From Spongiihabitans sp963422685 (GTDB taxonomy: Bacteria; Pseudomonadota; Gammaproteobacteria; Arenicellales; Poriferihabitantaceae): 64,000 bases of DNA. Location of the stretch: positions 2,418,001 through 2,482,000 of the forward strand of contig OY730442.1 in assembly GCA_963422685.1 (NCBI GenBank), read 5' to 3'. The translations under genes were made by a program, and so were the position numbers. The notes under the pieces were generated by a model. It saw nothing but the letters and a program-made list of their open reading frames with translations. It ran no database searches and had not been told where the DNA came from. This document shows, one piece after another, positions 43,727 to 52,858 of this stretch (within the stretch, counting starts at the first letter, position 1; every line of letters begins with the position of its first letter).

Positions 43727-44465
43727 GACCTTCAATCCAGCTATAGCCCTTATTCTCCAGTTCCAGCGCCAGCGACTTGTCGCCAGAGCGGATAATTCTG
43801 CCCTGTGCAAGCACATGGACAAAATCAGGCACTATGTAGTCGAGCAGTCGTTGGTAGTGTGTGACCACCAGCATGGAGCGCTCCTTGCTGCGCAAAGTAT
43901 TGACGCCCTGGGCGACAATTTTTAATGCGTCGATATCCAGCCCTGAATCGGTTTCATCGAGCACGCTTAGATGAGGTTCCAGTAATGCCATTTGCAGAAT
44001 CTCGTTGCGTTTTTTCTCACCCCCGGAAAAACCTTCGTTTACTGCGCGATAGAGCAGCTCCTGCCGCATTTCTACCAATGCCGCTTTCTCCTTGATCAAT
44101 TTGAGAAAAGCCACTGCATCCAATTCTTCTTCGCCGCGATGTTTGCGTATCGCATTAATTGACGCTTTCAGTAAATACAGGCTTGTTACCCCGGGAATTT
44201 CAACCGGATACTGGAACGCCAGGAATACGCCTTCCCGGGCCCGAATTTCCGGCTCCATGGCCAATAAATCCTGGCCGCGATAACGCACAGCTCCCGCTAT
44301 GACTTCGTAGTTGTCGCGTCCGGCCAGCACATTGGCCAAGGTGCTTTTACCCGAACCGTTGGGGCCCATGATGGCATGCACCTCTCCCGGATTAACCTCC
44401 AGATTAACCCCCTTGAGAATCTTTTTCCCATCCACTGCAACCTGCAAGTCGGTGATTGATAACAT
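43716..44465 (-). CDS. sufC: Fe-S cluster assembly ATPase SufC
   Basis: 249 residues from the ATG at 44465 (MLSITDLQVAVDGKKI), the canonical start. ABC-ATPase motifs: GPNGSGKSTLAN (P-loop), FQYPVEIPGV (the SufC-specific Q-loop), FSGGEKKRNEI (signature) and VLDETDSGLDIDAL (Walker B). It drives SufBC2D cluster assembly in the cytoplasm. It lies 85 bp after sufB. Confidence 0.95.
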   Translation of the reverse strand: MLSITDLQVAVDGKKILKGVNLEVNPGEVHAIMGPNGSGKSTLANVLAGRDNYEVIAGAVRYRGQDLLAMEPEIRAREGVFLAFQYPVEIPGVTSLYLLKASINAIRKHRGEEELDAVAFLKLIKEKAALVEMRQELLYRAVNEGFSGGEKKRNEILQMALLEPHLSVLDETDSGLDIDALKIVAQGVNTLRSKERSMLVVTHYQRLLDYIVPDFVHVLAQGRIIRSGDKSLALELENKGYSWIEGHAT

Positions 44466-44550
44466 TAAATAATTCTGGTTTTGAGTTGTTGTAAAACAGC
44501 CAGATATGAACCTGTCTGGTAAATCTGGCCGGTGAATTTGATTCCCGGAT

Positions 44551-46008
44551 TCAGCCCACCGAACCTTCAAGGCTGATGCCCAGTAGTTTTTGCGCTTCAA
44601 CCGCAAACTCCATGGGCAGCTCCCTGAAAACGTCTTTACAGAATCCATTCACAATCATGGATACCGCATCTTCTTCGGACATGCCGCGCTGACGGCAGTA
44701 AAATAACTGGTCCTCACCGATACGGGATGTGGTGGCTTCATGTTCAACCATCGCAGTTGGGTTCCTCACCTCCATATAGGGAAAAGTGTGTGCGCCGCAT
44801 TGGTCGCCCATCAGCAAAGAATCGCATTGGGAGTAATTGCGCGCATTTTCAGCGCCCTTTACCACTTTGACCAGTCCCCGGTAAGCGTTTTGGCCATGAC
44901 CTGCAGAAATACCTTTGGAAATAATCGTGCTTTTCGCATTGCTGCCGATATGCACCATCTTGGTGCCGGTGTCCGCCTGCTGATAATTATTGGTCAGGGC
45001 AACGGAGTAAAATTCTCCAATGGAATTGTCGCCTTCGAGCAATACACTCGGATACTTCCAGGTAATCGCTGACCCGGTTTCCACCTGGGTCCAGGAAATT
45101 TTAGAATTTTCGCCCCGACAGGCGCCCCGTTTGGTGACAAAGTTATAGATACCACCTTTGCCGTTCTCATCGCCGGGATACCAGTTTTGAACGGTGGAGT
45201 ATTTTATTTCCGCGCCTTTCATGGCGACCAGTTCCACCACTGCGGCATGCAGTTGATTTTCATCCCGCTGCGGCGCTGTGCAGCCTTCGAGATAACTGAC
45301 GTAACTGTCTTCGTCGGCAATGATCAGGGTGCGTTCGAACTGGCCGGTATTCATCGCATTAATACGAAAATAGGTAGACAGCTCCATGGGGCAGCGCACG
45401 CCTTTGGGAATGTAAACAAATGAGCCCTCGCTGAATACGGCGGAATTCAGCGCAGCATAATAATTATCGCCAGCCGGCACAACCGACCCGAGATATTGCT
45501 TCACCAGTTCGGGATGATTTTCAAGCGCTTCGGATAACGGGCAAAAAATCACCCCGGCCCTGGACAGGGTTTGTTTAAACGTGGTGACTACCGACACACT
45601 GTCGAAAACCGCATCCACCGCAACCTTGACCCCGGCCAGCATTTTCTGCTCGTCGATGGGAATGCCGAGTTTTTCATAGGTTTCGAGCAGCTTTGGATCC
45701 ACTTCATCCAGGCTGTCCAGCAATGGTTTTTGTTTGGGTGCGGAGTAATAACTGATTTTCTGAAATTCCACCGGCGGGTAATGCAAATGCGGCCACTCGG
45801 GAGATTGCATTTCAAGCCAGTGCCGATAGGCCTGCAACCGCCATTTCAGTAAAAATTCCGGTTCCTGTTTTTTCGCAGAGATAATACGAATGACATCTTC
45901 GTTCAGCCCGGGGGGCAGGGTATCGGCGTCAATATCGGTAATAAAACCTTCTTTATATTCACGCTGAACCAAAGCTGCGAGATCTTTTTCTGTGCTGGTC
46001 ATAAACAT
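44551..46008 (-). CDS. sufB: Fe-S cluster assembly scaffold SufB
   Basis: 485 residues. It contains the SufB marks PKGVRCPMELSTYFRI, GCTAPQRDENQLHAAVVELV, TKRGACRGENSKISWTQVE, SQCDSLLMGDQCGAHTFPY and EATTSRIGEDQLFYCRQRG, with the cysteines implicated in cluster transfer retained. The start is the ATG at 46008, with a second ATG two codons on. It is 10 bp after the iscR-type regulator gene, which should control the operon. Confidence 0.96.
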   Translation of the reverse strand: MFMTSTEKDLAALVQREYKEGFITDIDADTLPPGLNEDVIRIISAKKQEPEFLLKWRLQAYRHWLEMQSPEWPHLHYPPVEFQKISYYSAPKQKPLLDSLDEVDPKLLETYEKLGIPIDEQKMLAGVKVAVDAVFDSVSVVTTFKQTLSRAGVIFCPLSEALENHPELVKQYLGSVVPAGDNYYAALNSAVFSEGSFVYIPKGVRCPMELSTYFRINAMNTGQFERTLIIADEDSYVSYLEGCTAPQRDENQLHAAVVELVAMKGAEIKYSTVQNWYPGDENGKGGIYNFVTKRGACRGENSKISWTQVETGSAITWKYPSVLLEGDNSIGEFYSVALTNNYQQADTGTKMVHIGSNAKSTIISKGISAGHGQNAYRGLVKVVKGAENARNYSQCDSLLMGDQCGAHTFPYMEVRNPTAMVEHEATTSRIGEDQLFYCRQRGMSEEDAVSMIVNGFCKDVFRELPMEFAVEAQKLLGISLEGSVG

Positions 46009-46018
46009 TAATGTTCAA

Positions 46019-46528
46019 TTAATTCGGGTGTTTAAAATCTATGGGTGATTCCGCTGCGGAGCGTTCTAAAACGGGCAGGTCCACCATCTGTGAATTGCCG
46101 GGTCTATCCGCCTGCAATTGCTCAATCCCGCTTTGTCGCATCAATTGTCCCAGTTGTATGCCCGCCAGAAAACCATATAACTGATCGCTTAATTCGCTCC
46201 ATAATCCATGGGTCAGACAGCGTTTCCCTTCGTGGCAATTTTGCTGGCCTTCGCATTCGGTAATATCCAGAGGCTCGTCCACCGCCACAACGATATCGGC
46301 GATGCTGATTTGATCCACATCTTTTGCCAGGATATAGCCGCCTCCTGGCCCACGGGTGCCGGTAACCAGTTCGGATTTGCGCATTTTGGAAAATAGCTGT
46401 TCCAGATAGGACAGCGAAATTCCCTGATTATCTGATATACTTTTCAGGGTAACCGGGCCTTTTATCTGGTTTATTGACAGGTCAATCATTGCAGTTACGG
46501 CGTATCGGCCTTTGGTGGTAAGACGCAT
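46019..46528 (-). CDS. iscR: Rrf2-family Fe-S regulator, IscR-like
   Basis: 169 residues. An N-terminal winged helix (MRLTTKGRYAVTAMIDLS, then LSYLEQLFSKMRKSELV, then TRGPGGGYILA) is followed by the cluster-binding segment CEGQQNCHEGKRCLTH with three cysteines at spacing C-x5-C-x5-C, as in IscR. It is expected to sense Fe-S status and regulate the downstream suf genes, probably repressing them when loaded. A TATAAT occurs only 4 bp before the ATG, and no clear promoter could be defined. Confidence 0.92.
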   Translation of the reverse strand: MRLTTKGRYAVTAMIDLSINQIKGPVTLKSISDNQGISLSYLEQLFSKMRKSELVTGTRGPGGGYILAKDVDQISIADIVVAVDEPLDITECEGQQNCHEGKRCLTHGLWSELSDQLYGFLAGIQLGQLMRQSGIEQLQADRPGNSQMVDLPVLERSAAESPIDFKHPN

Positions 46529-46703
46529 CTGGATTATAAAGACATGCAGTAAATTTTGCTGTAGCTTATTGCAATTCGTAAAACCAAGTATTCTACTGGG
46601 TTTTTATGGTCGGCACAATATGGGCGGCGCCCTGCCAGGCAAATTGACGGCAATGGCCTGAAGCAACCATACCGGGAGTCGGCCTGTCTATTACGGCAGT
46701 ATT

Positions 46704-48467
46704 ATGGACGTGGAGAATTTCCGTATAAATCAGACAACAGCGATGAACGAAACAGCGCAACAACCCGACATAATCAGCCTGCCGGGCCTGGCTAAAAAAA
46801 TGATCGCCAAACGCCTGCTGAATGAAGCCACGGCAAGGCAGGTCATGCGCAACGCATTGCAGGAAAATCGCTCGTTTTATTTGCAGGCAATAGAGCAGGA
46901 ATCGGTGGATGTTACCGCCGCCTGTGCCATGGCGTCGGAGGAATTTGGCCTGCCGGTGGTGGAACTGGATTGCATCAATACTGAACTTGCCCCGATTCAA
47001 CTGGTGTCAGAAAAATTAATGGAAAAGCATCATGTTTTTCCATTGTTCCTGCGCGGCCAGAAATTGTTTCTGGGGATTGGCGACCCCGGTAATGATTCGG
47101 CGCTGACGGATATAAAATTCAGCACTGGATTAACCATTAGCCCGATTCTGGTAGACCCGCGCAAGCTGGGCAGGCTGTTAGGCAAGACGCTTGAGGCGGA
47201 TACGGATGTTTCGCTGAGCGATATTGTCGAAGAGGGTAGTCTCGGTGATATTGATCTTACCAGCGAGGTGGATGAGGCAGATTCCGCAGCGCTGGATCTG
47301 CAAATTGACACCCCTATCGTCAGATTCGTCAATAAAATTCTGCAGGACGCCATCCGGCGCGGTGCCTCCGACATCCACATTGAACCTTATGAAAAAGTGA
47401 CACGTATTCGCTATCGGATTGACGGCGTGCTGCACGATGCCATCAACCCGCCCATGGGTCTGGTGCACAAGATCATTGCGCGATTAAAAATTTTGTCGCA
47501 ATTGGATATTGCCGAACGGCGGCTCCCCCAGGATGGGCGGATGAAGCTGGCTTTTTCAAAAAATCGTTCTATCGATTTTCGCATCAGCACCATGCCGGTG
47601 TTGTTCGGCGAAAAAATGGTTATCCGCATACTGGATACCGCGTCGGCCACTCTGGGTATCGAAACCATTGGCATGGAAGAAGACCAGCTCGAAATGTACA
47701 AAGTCGCCGCAATCAAGCCCCATGGCATGATACTGGTCACCGGCCCAACCGGCAGCGGAAAAACAGTGAGCCTGTATTCCGTCATGAGTGTGCTGAACAA
47801 CACGGAAAGAAATATTTCCAGCGTGGAAGACCCGGTTGAGATTTATGTGAGCGGAATTAATCAGGTGAGCATCCATGAAAAAGCGGGCCGTACATTTGCC
47901 ACCATACTGCGCGCCTTTCTTCGCCAAGACCCCGATGTGCTGATGGTGGGTGAGATTCGCGACCTTGAAACTGCGGAAATAGCCATAAAAGCCGCCCAGA
48001 CCGGCCATATGGTATTGTCTACATTACATACCAATGATGCACCAAGCTCGCTCACGCGATTGGCAAACATGGGGGTCGCGCCATTCAATATCGCCTCATC
48101 GGTGAGCCTGGTAATCGCCCAGCGACTGGTACGGCGCCTGTGCGAATCCTGTCGCGAAGCGGTTTCCTACCCGGAGGAGGTATTGCATCAGGCTGGCTTT
48201 AAACCCGACCAGTTGAAATCCTTATCCCTGTTTCAGGCAGTCGGATGCGGTGCATGTACCAGCGGGTATCGCGGGCGCACCGGAATATTCGAAGTGATGC
48301 CGGTTACGGATGCCGTATCGGCGATTGTCATGTGCGGGGGATCCACGGTGGACATCGAAAAACAGGTCAGAATTGAAGGCATCAAAAGTATGCGACAATC
48401 CGGGTTGCTGAAAGTGGCGGCGGGAATTACCACCCTTGAAGAAGTTGAGCGGGTAACGACAAATTAG
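46704..48467 (+). CDS. pilB: Type IV pilus assembly ATPase PilB
   Basis: 587 residues. An N-terminal MshEN-like domain (about 25-170) precedes the secretion ATPase core with GASDIHIEPYEKV, GPTGSGKTVSLYSV (Walker A near residue 350), the Asp box, SVEDPVEIY and VGEIRDLETAEIAI (Walker B) and a tetracysteine zinc site CESC ... CGAC. It powers pilus extension. The ATG at 46704 is used; MNETAQQPD at 46743 is an alternative. It is divergent from the SUF operon and begins the pilB-pilC-pilD-coaE run. Confidence 0.95.
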   Translation: MDVENFRINQTTAMNETAQQPDIISLPGLAKKMIAKRLLNEATARQVMRNALQENRSFYLQAIEQESVDVTAACAMASEEFGLPVVELDCINTELAPIQLVSEKLMEKHHVFPLFLRGQKLFLGIGDPGNDSALTDIKFSTGLTISPILVDPRKLGRLLGKTLEADTDVSLSDIVEEGSLGDIDLTSEVDEADSAALDLQIDTPIVRFVNKILQDAIRRGASDIHIEPYEKVTRIRYRIDGVLHDAINPPMGLVHKIIARLKILSQLDIAERRLPQDGRMKLAFSKNRSIDFRISTMPVLFGEKMVIRILDTASATLGIETIGMEEDQLEMYKVAAIKPHGMILVTGPTGSGKTVSLYSVMSVLNNTERNISSVEDPVEIYVSGINQVSIHEKAGRTFATILRAFLRQDPDVLMVGEIRDLETAEIAIKAAQTGHMVLSTLHTNDAPSSLTRLANMGVAPFNIASSVSLVIAQRLVRRLCESCREAVSYPEEVLHQAGFKPDQLKSLSLFQAVGCGACTSGYRGRTGIFEVMPVTDAVSAIVMCGGSTVDIEKQVRIEGIKSMRQSGLLKVAAGITTLEEVERVTTN

Positions 48468-48470
48468 GCC

Positions 48471-49694
48471 ATGGCGAAAGCAAAAGAAAAATCCCGGCCA
48501 TTGACATTTGTCTGGCGCGGGATTGACAGGCAAAACCGCAAAGCCTCAGGTGAGCTTGAAGCATCCAGTGCGCAGACCGCCAGACTATTGCTCAGACGCC
48601 AGGGAATCCGCGTCAAAATGGTTCGCAAGCGCTCCCGGCCGCTATTCTCAATCGGAAAAAAAGTCAAGGTCAAGGATATTGTGTTCATGACCCGTCAGTT
48701 GGCAACCATGATTGAGTCGGGAATTCCCATCGCCAGTTCGTTACGCGGTATCAGCGTGGGACATGAAAACGAGGCAGCAAAACAATTACTCAACTCCATT
48801 CGCGAAGATGTAGAAGCCGGAACCAACCTTAGCACATCGCTTAAAAAACACCCGGGTTACTTTAACCACCTGTACACCAATTTGGTCACGGTGGGGGAGG
48901 AATCGGGAACGCTGGATATCCTGATGAACAAAATTGCCGCGTACCTTGAAAAAATTGAGCACATAAAGAGCAAAATTCGCTCCGCGTTATTCTACCCGGC
49001 ACTGGTCATTATCGTTTCTGTGGTCATCGTTGCGGTACTGATGATAGTGGTCATCCCGGAATTCGAGTCGTTGTTTTCGGATTATGGGTCTGACCTGCCG
49101 ACTTTAACCCTGTGGATCGTCAACACCTCGCATGCCTTTCAGGATCACTGGTTTCTTATGCTGCTGTCCACCATAGTGTCGATAATTGCGCTGACCTTTG
49201 CATATAAACGATCTGAAAAAATGCAGTACGCTATGGACAAACTGGTATTACGTATTCCGGTATTCGGCAGTATTATTCGAAAAGCCATCGTTGCACGGGT
49301 TTCCCGTACCCTGGCAACTATGTTCGGCGCAGGCATTCCGCTGGTTGATGCGCTGGAAACCGTATCCAGAGTCGCCGGTAACAGAGTCTATGGACTCGGC
49401 CTGTTAGCGGTTCGCCGGGATGTCTCTACGGGCCGCAGTCTGGAACGCGCAATGGCGGACACGGGTTTGTTTTCCGGCATGGTGTTACAAATGGTGGCGA
49501 CGGGTGAAGAGGCCGGCGAACTGGAGAGAATGCTGGATAAAGTGGCTGAATTCTTCGAGACCGAAGTGGACAACGCCATCGCCGTTATCAGTAGTCTGGT
49601 TGAACCCTTTCTGATTGTTATCCTGGGCATCATCGTAGGCACCATCGTTTTGGCCATGTACCTGCCCATATTCAAACTTGGCGCGGTTTTCTAG
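48471..49694 (+). CDS. pilC: Type IV pilus inner-membrane platform protein PilC
   Basis: 407 residues with two T2SSF domains (about 70-195 and 270-395) and three membrane helices (about 170-195, 215-238 and 375-400). FMTRQLATMIESGIPIASSL and LATMFGAGIPLVDALETV are the duplicated cytoplasmic signatures. It works with PilB in assembling pilin subunits. It starts 3 bp after the stop of pilB. Confidence 0.95.
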   Translation: MAKAKEKSRPLTFVWRGIDRQNRKASGELEASSAQTARLLLRRQGIRVKMVRKRSRPLFSIGKKVKVKDIVFMTRQLATMIESGIPIASSLRGISVGHENEAAKQLLNSIREDVEAGTNLSTSLKKHPGYFNHLYTNLVTVGEESGTLDILMNKIAAYLEKIEHIKSKIRSALFYPALVIIVSVVIVAVLMIVVIPEFESLFSDYGSDLPTLTLWIVNTSHAFQDHWFLMLLSTIVSIIALTFAYKRSEKMQYAMDKLVLRIPVFGSIIRKAIVARVSRTLATMFGAGIPLVDALETVSRVAGNRVYGLGLLAVRRDVSTGRSLERAMADTGLFSGMVLQMVATGEEAGELERMLDKVAEFFETEVDNAIAVISSLVEPFLIVILGIIVGTIVLAMYLPIFKLGAVF

Positions 49695-49739
49695 GTTCAG
49701 CCGGCCGGTTGAGCCAACCGCAGTCGGGTGTCTGGCGAT

Positions 49740-50621
49740 ATGAACGATATTGCGCTGCTGTTACAACACTCTTCTGTCAGCCTCGGCATGGTCTTGTTCC
49801 TGTTCGGAGCCTGCATCGGCAGTTTTATCAACCTCGTCGTGCTCAGATTACCCGCGCTTTTGCTGCATCAGTCAAAAGCGCAGTGCCTGGAGATGTTCGC
49901 ACCCACTACCGCCCGGGAATGCGATGATCCGCCGCCGCCAAACCTGGTCAGACCGGCATCACGCTGCCCAAACTGCCTGAGTCCTCTTAGGGCCATTCAC
50001 AACATTCCACTGTTCGGATTTTTGTTTTTGGGTGGTAAATGTGGATTCTGTCGGCAGTCTATTTCGATACGCTACCCGATCGTCGAGGGGTTCGCCGCCT
50101 TGCTGTCGGTATATCTCGGGTCGGTACTGGGTATGGGTTGGACCCTGCTGTTCGCGCTCGGATTCACCTATGCACTCATTACCTTGAGTCTGATTGACTG
50201 GGAGCATCAGATATTGCCGGATATTATCGTCCTGCCGTTACTCTGGATTGGTTTGATTGCCAATTCTTTTGAGTTGTTTATCGATATTCAATCCGCGGTT
50301 TTTGGCACGGTTTCCGGTTACATGGTGCTTTGGAGTATTTATCAAATTCATCACAAAATAACCGGCAAAGAAGGCATGGGGTATGGTGATTTCAAACTAC
50401 TGGCGGCCATTGGTGCCTGGTTTGGCTGGCAAATGTTGCCGGTGGTTTTATTGCTGGCTTCGGTCAGCGGCACGGTGATTGCACTGTTTATGATGATGCT
50501 GGGCAAACACAGCCGCGACATGCCCGTTCCGTTTGGACCCTATCTTGCTGTGGCCGCATGGATAGCACTGGTTTGGGGGGATTCAATCCTGGAGAATTAT
50601 TTGCAAATATTTAATTTGTGA
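49740..50621 (+). CDS. pilD: Prepilin leader peptidase / N-methyltransferase
   Basis: 293 residues from the ATG at 49740; an in-frame GTG at 49728 would add four. About eight membrane helices. The first cytoplasmic loop has the zinc pairs CPNC and CGFC near residues 76 and 102. The catalytic aspartates are in DWEHQILPD and the GMGYGDFKLL motif (GxGD). It cleaves and N-methylates type IV prepilins. It follows pilC by 45 bp and overlaps the coaE start by one base (TGATG). Confidence 0.94.
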   Translation: MNDIALLLQHSSVSLGMVLFLFGACIGSFINLVVLRLPALLLHQSKAQCLEMFAPTTARECDDPPPPNLVRPASRCPNCLSPLRAIHNIPLFGFLFLGGKCGFCRQSISIRYPIVEGFAALLSVYLGSVLGMGWTLLFALGFTYALITLSLIDWEHQILPDIIVLPLLWIGLIANSFELFIDIQSAVFGTVSGYMVLWSIYQIHHKITGKEGMGYGDFKLLAAIGAWFGWQMLPVVLLLASVSGTVIALFMMMLGKHSRDMPVPFGPYLAVAAWIALVWGDSILENYLQIFNL

Positions 50622-51217
50622 TGGCGGCAAAAATCGGATTGACGGGTGGGATCGGTTCAGGCAAATCAACGGTTTCAAATTTATTCAGCCAGCTGGGCGT
50701 CCATACCATTGATGCCGATCAAATTGCCCGGCGACTATCTCAACCCGGCACAGTGGAATTTGCTCGAATCGTCGAGTTATTCGGCAAAGAAATAATCGAC
50801 ATCAAGGGAAAAATCATCCGCAGTAAACTCAGGGAAATTGTATTTGCCGACCCGGACAAACGTAAATCGCTGGAATCCATTTTGCATCCGCCAATAAAAA
50901 AAGCGATGCTTGCCGAATGCCGGCAAAACAATTCTGTTTACTGCATTCTCGAAATACCCCTGTTAATCGAAAGTGGTCAGTACCAGGAAATGGATCGGGT
51001 TATCGCCGTTACCTGCCAAACCGAAAACGCCATACAACGACTGCAATGCAAGCGGAATATGGAGGTTGAATCAATAAACCTGATCCGGCAAACCCAGACT
51101 ACCGATCTAATGCGAATACGTCATGCTGACGACGTGATCGTCAACGATGCCACCATTGTTGAACTGGAAAAACAGGTCCGGCGTTTGCACCGGCTATATC
51201 GGGCAAAATTCTCATAG
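50621..51217 (+). CDS. coaE: Dephospho-CoA kinase
   Basis: 198 residues from the ATG at 50621. Motifs: GLTGGIGSGKSTVSNLF (P-loop, residues 6-22), DADQIARRLSQPG and LEIPLLIESGQYQEMDRVIAV. It phosphorylates dephospho-CoA to CoA. It is coupled to pilD, as in Pseudomonas-like clusters. A zinc-finger protein gene (yacG) often follows and is absent; mutT lies convergent instead. Confidence 0.94.
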   Translation: MAAKIGLTGGIGSGKSTVSNLFSQLGVHTIDADQIARRLSQPGTVEFARIVELFGKEIIDIKGKIIRSKLREIVFADPDKRKSLESILHPPIKKAMLAECRQNNSVYCILEIPLLIESGQYQEMDRVIAVTCQTENAIQRLQCKRNMEVESINLIRQTQTTDLMRIRHADDVIVNDATIVELEKQVRRLHRLYRAKFS

Positions 51218-51228
51218 CAGCGCCATAG

Positions 51229-51636
51229 CTACAATCTTTTAATCGCGTCCAGAATAGGGCGCACCGGGTCGAGGATCTCCATTCGCACAATTTCGTGCAT
51301 ACCTTGCCAGGCATATTGCTGACCCTCTACAGCCATTACCTGCTGGTCGAATTGGTTCACCAAAAACACATCAAGCCATACTTTCGCATGCGCATAATCG
51401 TGGGAAATTTGCGTCAGGGGTATGGGATTCTCCACGGTCACACCCAGCTCTTCCTTGAGTTCGCGTACCAATGCTTGCTCCGGCGTTTCCCCTTTCTCGA
51501 GTTTTCCGCCCGGAAATTCCCATTGCCCGGCACAGGGTTTGCCCGGGAGTCTTTGCTGAATTAGCAGTTGATTCGAAGCGTTCCGCAGCACGCCAACCAC
51601 CACATGCAGCCTGCAATCAGGAGCGGTAATCGGCAT
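51229..51636 (-). CDS. mutT: Nudix hydrolase, MutT-like
   Basis: 135 residues. The Nudix box GGKLEKGETPEQALVREL followed by KEELGV (residues about 43-65) matches Gx5Ex7REUxEExGU exactly. WEFPGGKLEKGETP and ISHDYAHAKVWLDVF are typical of MutT, which removes 8-oxo-dGTP. The start overlaps the end of argJ by 20 bp, the association usual for argJ-mutT in gammaproteobacteria. Other Nudix substrates cannot be excluded. Confidence 0.88.
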   Translation of the reverse strand: MPITAPDCRLHVVVGVLRNASNQLLIQQRLPGKPCAGQWEFPGGKLEKGETPEQALVRELKEELGVTVENPIPLTQISHDYAHAKVWLDVFLVNQFDQQVMAVEGQQYAWQGMHEIVRMEILDPVRPILDAIKRL

Positions 51637-52840
51637 TAATAGTGATATAGCCGTGGGTCAGATCGCATGTCCATACGGTTGCAGCCCCATGGCCGATGCC
51701 CACATCCACCGCAACCCGGATTTCATGGCGCTGCAAATGCCTGGCCACCTGGCTTTCGTCATAGCCGTCCGCTGCCTGACCATGTTTTGCAATCAACACG
51801 TCGCCGATGGTTATCGACAGCTTGTCACGGTCAGCCTGTTCGCCGGATTTGCCCACCGCCATGACTATTCTGCCCCAGTTGGCATCCTCCCCGGCAATGG
51901 CCGTTTTAACCAATGGAGAATTTGCAATTGATTTGGCAATCACCCGGGCCGCCCGGTTATGTTCTGCCCCGCCTACGCTCACCTGAATGAATTTCGTTGC
52001 ACCTTCGCCATCGCGTATAACCTGTTTTGCCAGGTCCAGCATAACCGCTTGCAGGCTGTGTCGAAAATCAACCAACAATTCGTCATCAATGTGGTTGACG
52101 GCCGGATGCTCGGCACGACCTGTGGCGAACAACAGACAGGTATCGCTGGTTGACGTATCACTGTCCACGGTGATGACATGAAACGATTGCGCATTGCTTT
52201 CAACCAGCAATTCCTGGAGCAGGCGCGAAGGGATGTTCGCGTCCGTAAAAACAAAGGCAAGCAGGGTGGCCATATCCGGTTCAATCATGCCGGAACCTTT
52301 GGCAAATCCATTTATCGTAACCGCAGTATCTGCTATTTTTGACTGTGCGCCGGCGCCTTTGCAAAATGTATCCGTGGTCATGATTGATCGGGCCGCATCC
52401 TCCCAGCCCGCCGCATTCAGGCTGCCCGCCAGCACTGGTATGGAGTCGACAATCCGCTCGATCTTCAATGGTTCGCCAATCACCCCGGTTGAAGCAACGA
52501 ATACTTTATCCGCATCACAGTTGATCGCGGCGGCCACCGCACCGCAGGTTTTTTGGCAATGCAGCCGGCCGGTTTTTCCGGTAAACGCATTGGCATTTCC
52601 GGCGTTGACAATCAGCGCATCCGCTTCACCACGCCGTAGATGATCCCGACACAACAGCACCGGCGCACTGGCGGTGGATGACCGAGTAAAAACCCCGGCT
52701 ACCGTGGTGCCAGGGCAGAAGCGCGCCAGCATCAGGTCCGAGCGGTTCTGATATTTTATGCCGGCCGCGATTGAGGCCAGTTTAACCCCGGATATTGCGC
52801 CGAGATCAGGAAATCGGCTTGCCACAGGTGATTTTTTCAT
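51617..52840 (-). CDS. argJ: Glutamate N-acetyltransferase (ornithine acetyltransferase) ArgJ
   Basis: 407 residues. The autocleavage region KGSGMIEPDMATLLAFVFTD contains the nucleophile threonine that is exposed when the proenzyme splits into two subunits. NAGNANAFTGKTG and ASTGVIGEPL are family marks. It transfers acetyl from N-acetylornithine to glutamate, and may also use acetyl-CoA. It lies 18 bp after secA and overlaps mutT. Confidence 0.94.
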   Translation of the reverse strand: MKKSPVASRFPDLGAISGVKLASIAAGIKYQNRSDLMLARFCPGTTVAGVFTRSSTASAPVLLCRDHLRRGEADALIVNAGNANAFTGKTGRLHCQKTCGAVAAAINCDADKVFVASTGVIGEPLKIERIVDSIPVLAGSLNAAGWEDAARSIMTTDTFCKGAGAQSKIADTAVTINGFAKGSGMIEPDMATLLAFVFTDANIPSRLLQELLVESNAQSFHVITVDSDTSTSDTCLLFATGRAEHPAVNHIDDELLVDFRHSLQAVMLDLAKQVIRDGEGATKFIQVSVGGAEHNRAARVIAKSIANSPLVKTAIAGEDANWGRIVMAVGKSGEQADRDKLSITIGDVLIAKHGQAADGYDESQVARHLQRHEIRVAVDVGIGHGAATVWTCDLTHGYITINADYRS

Positions 52841-52858
52841 GCAGGTATATGGGCAGCG

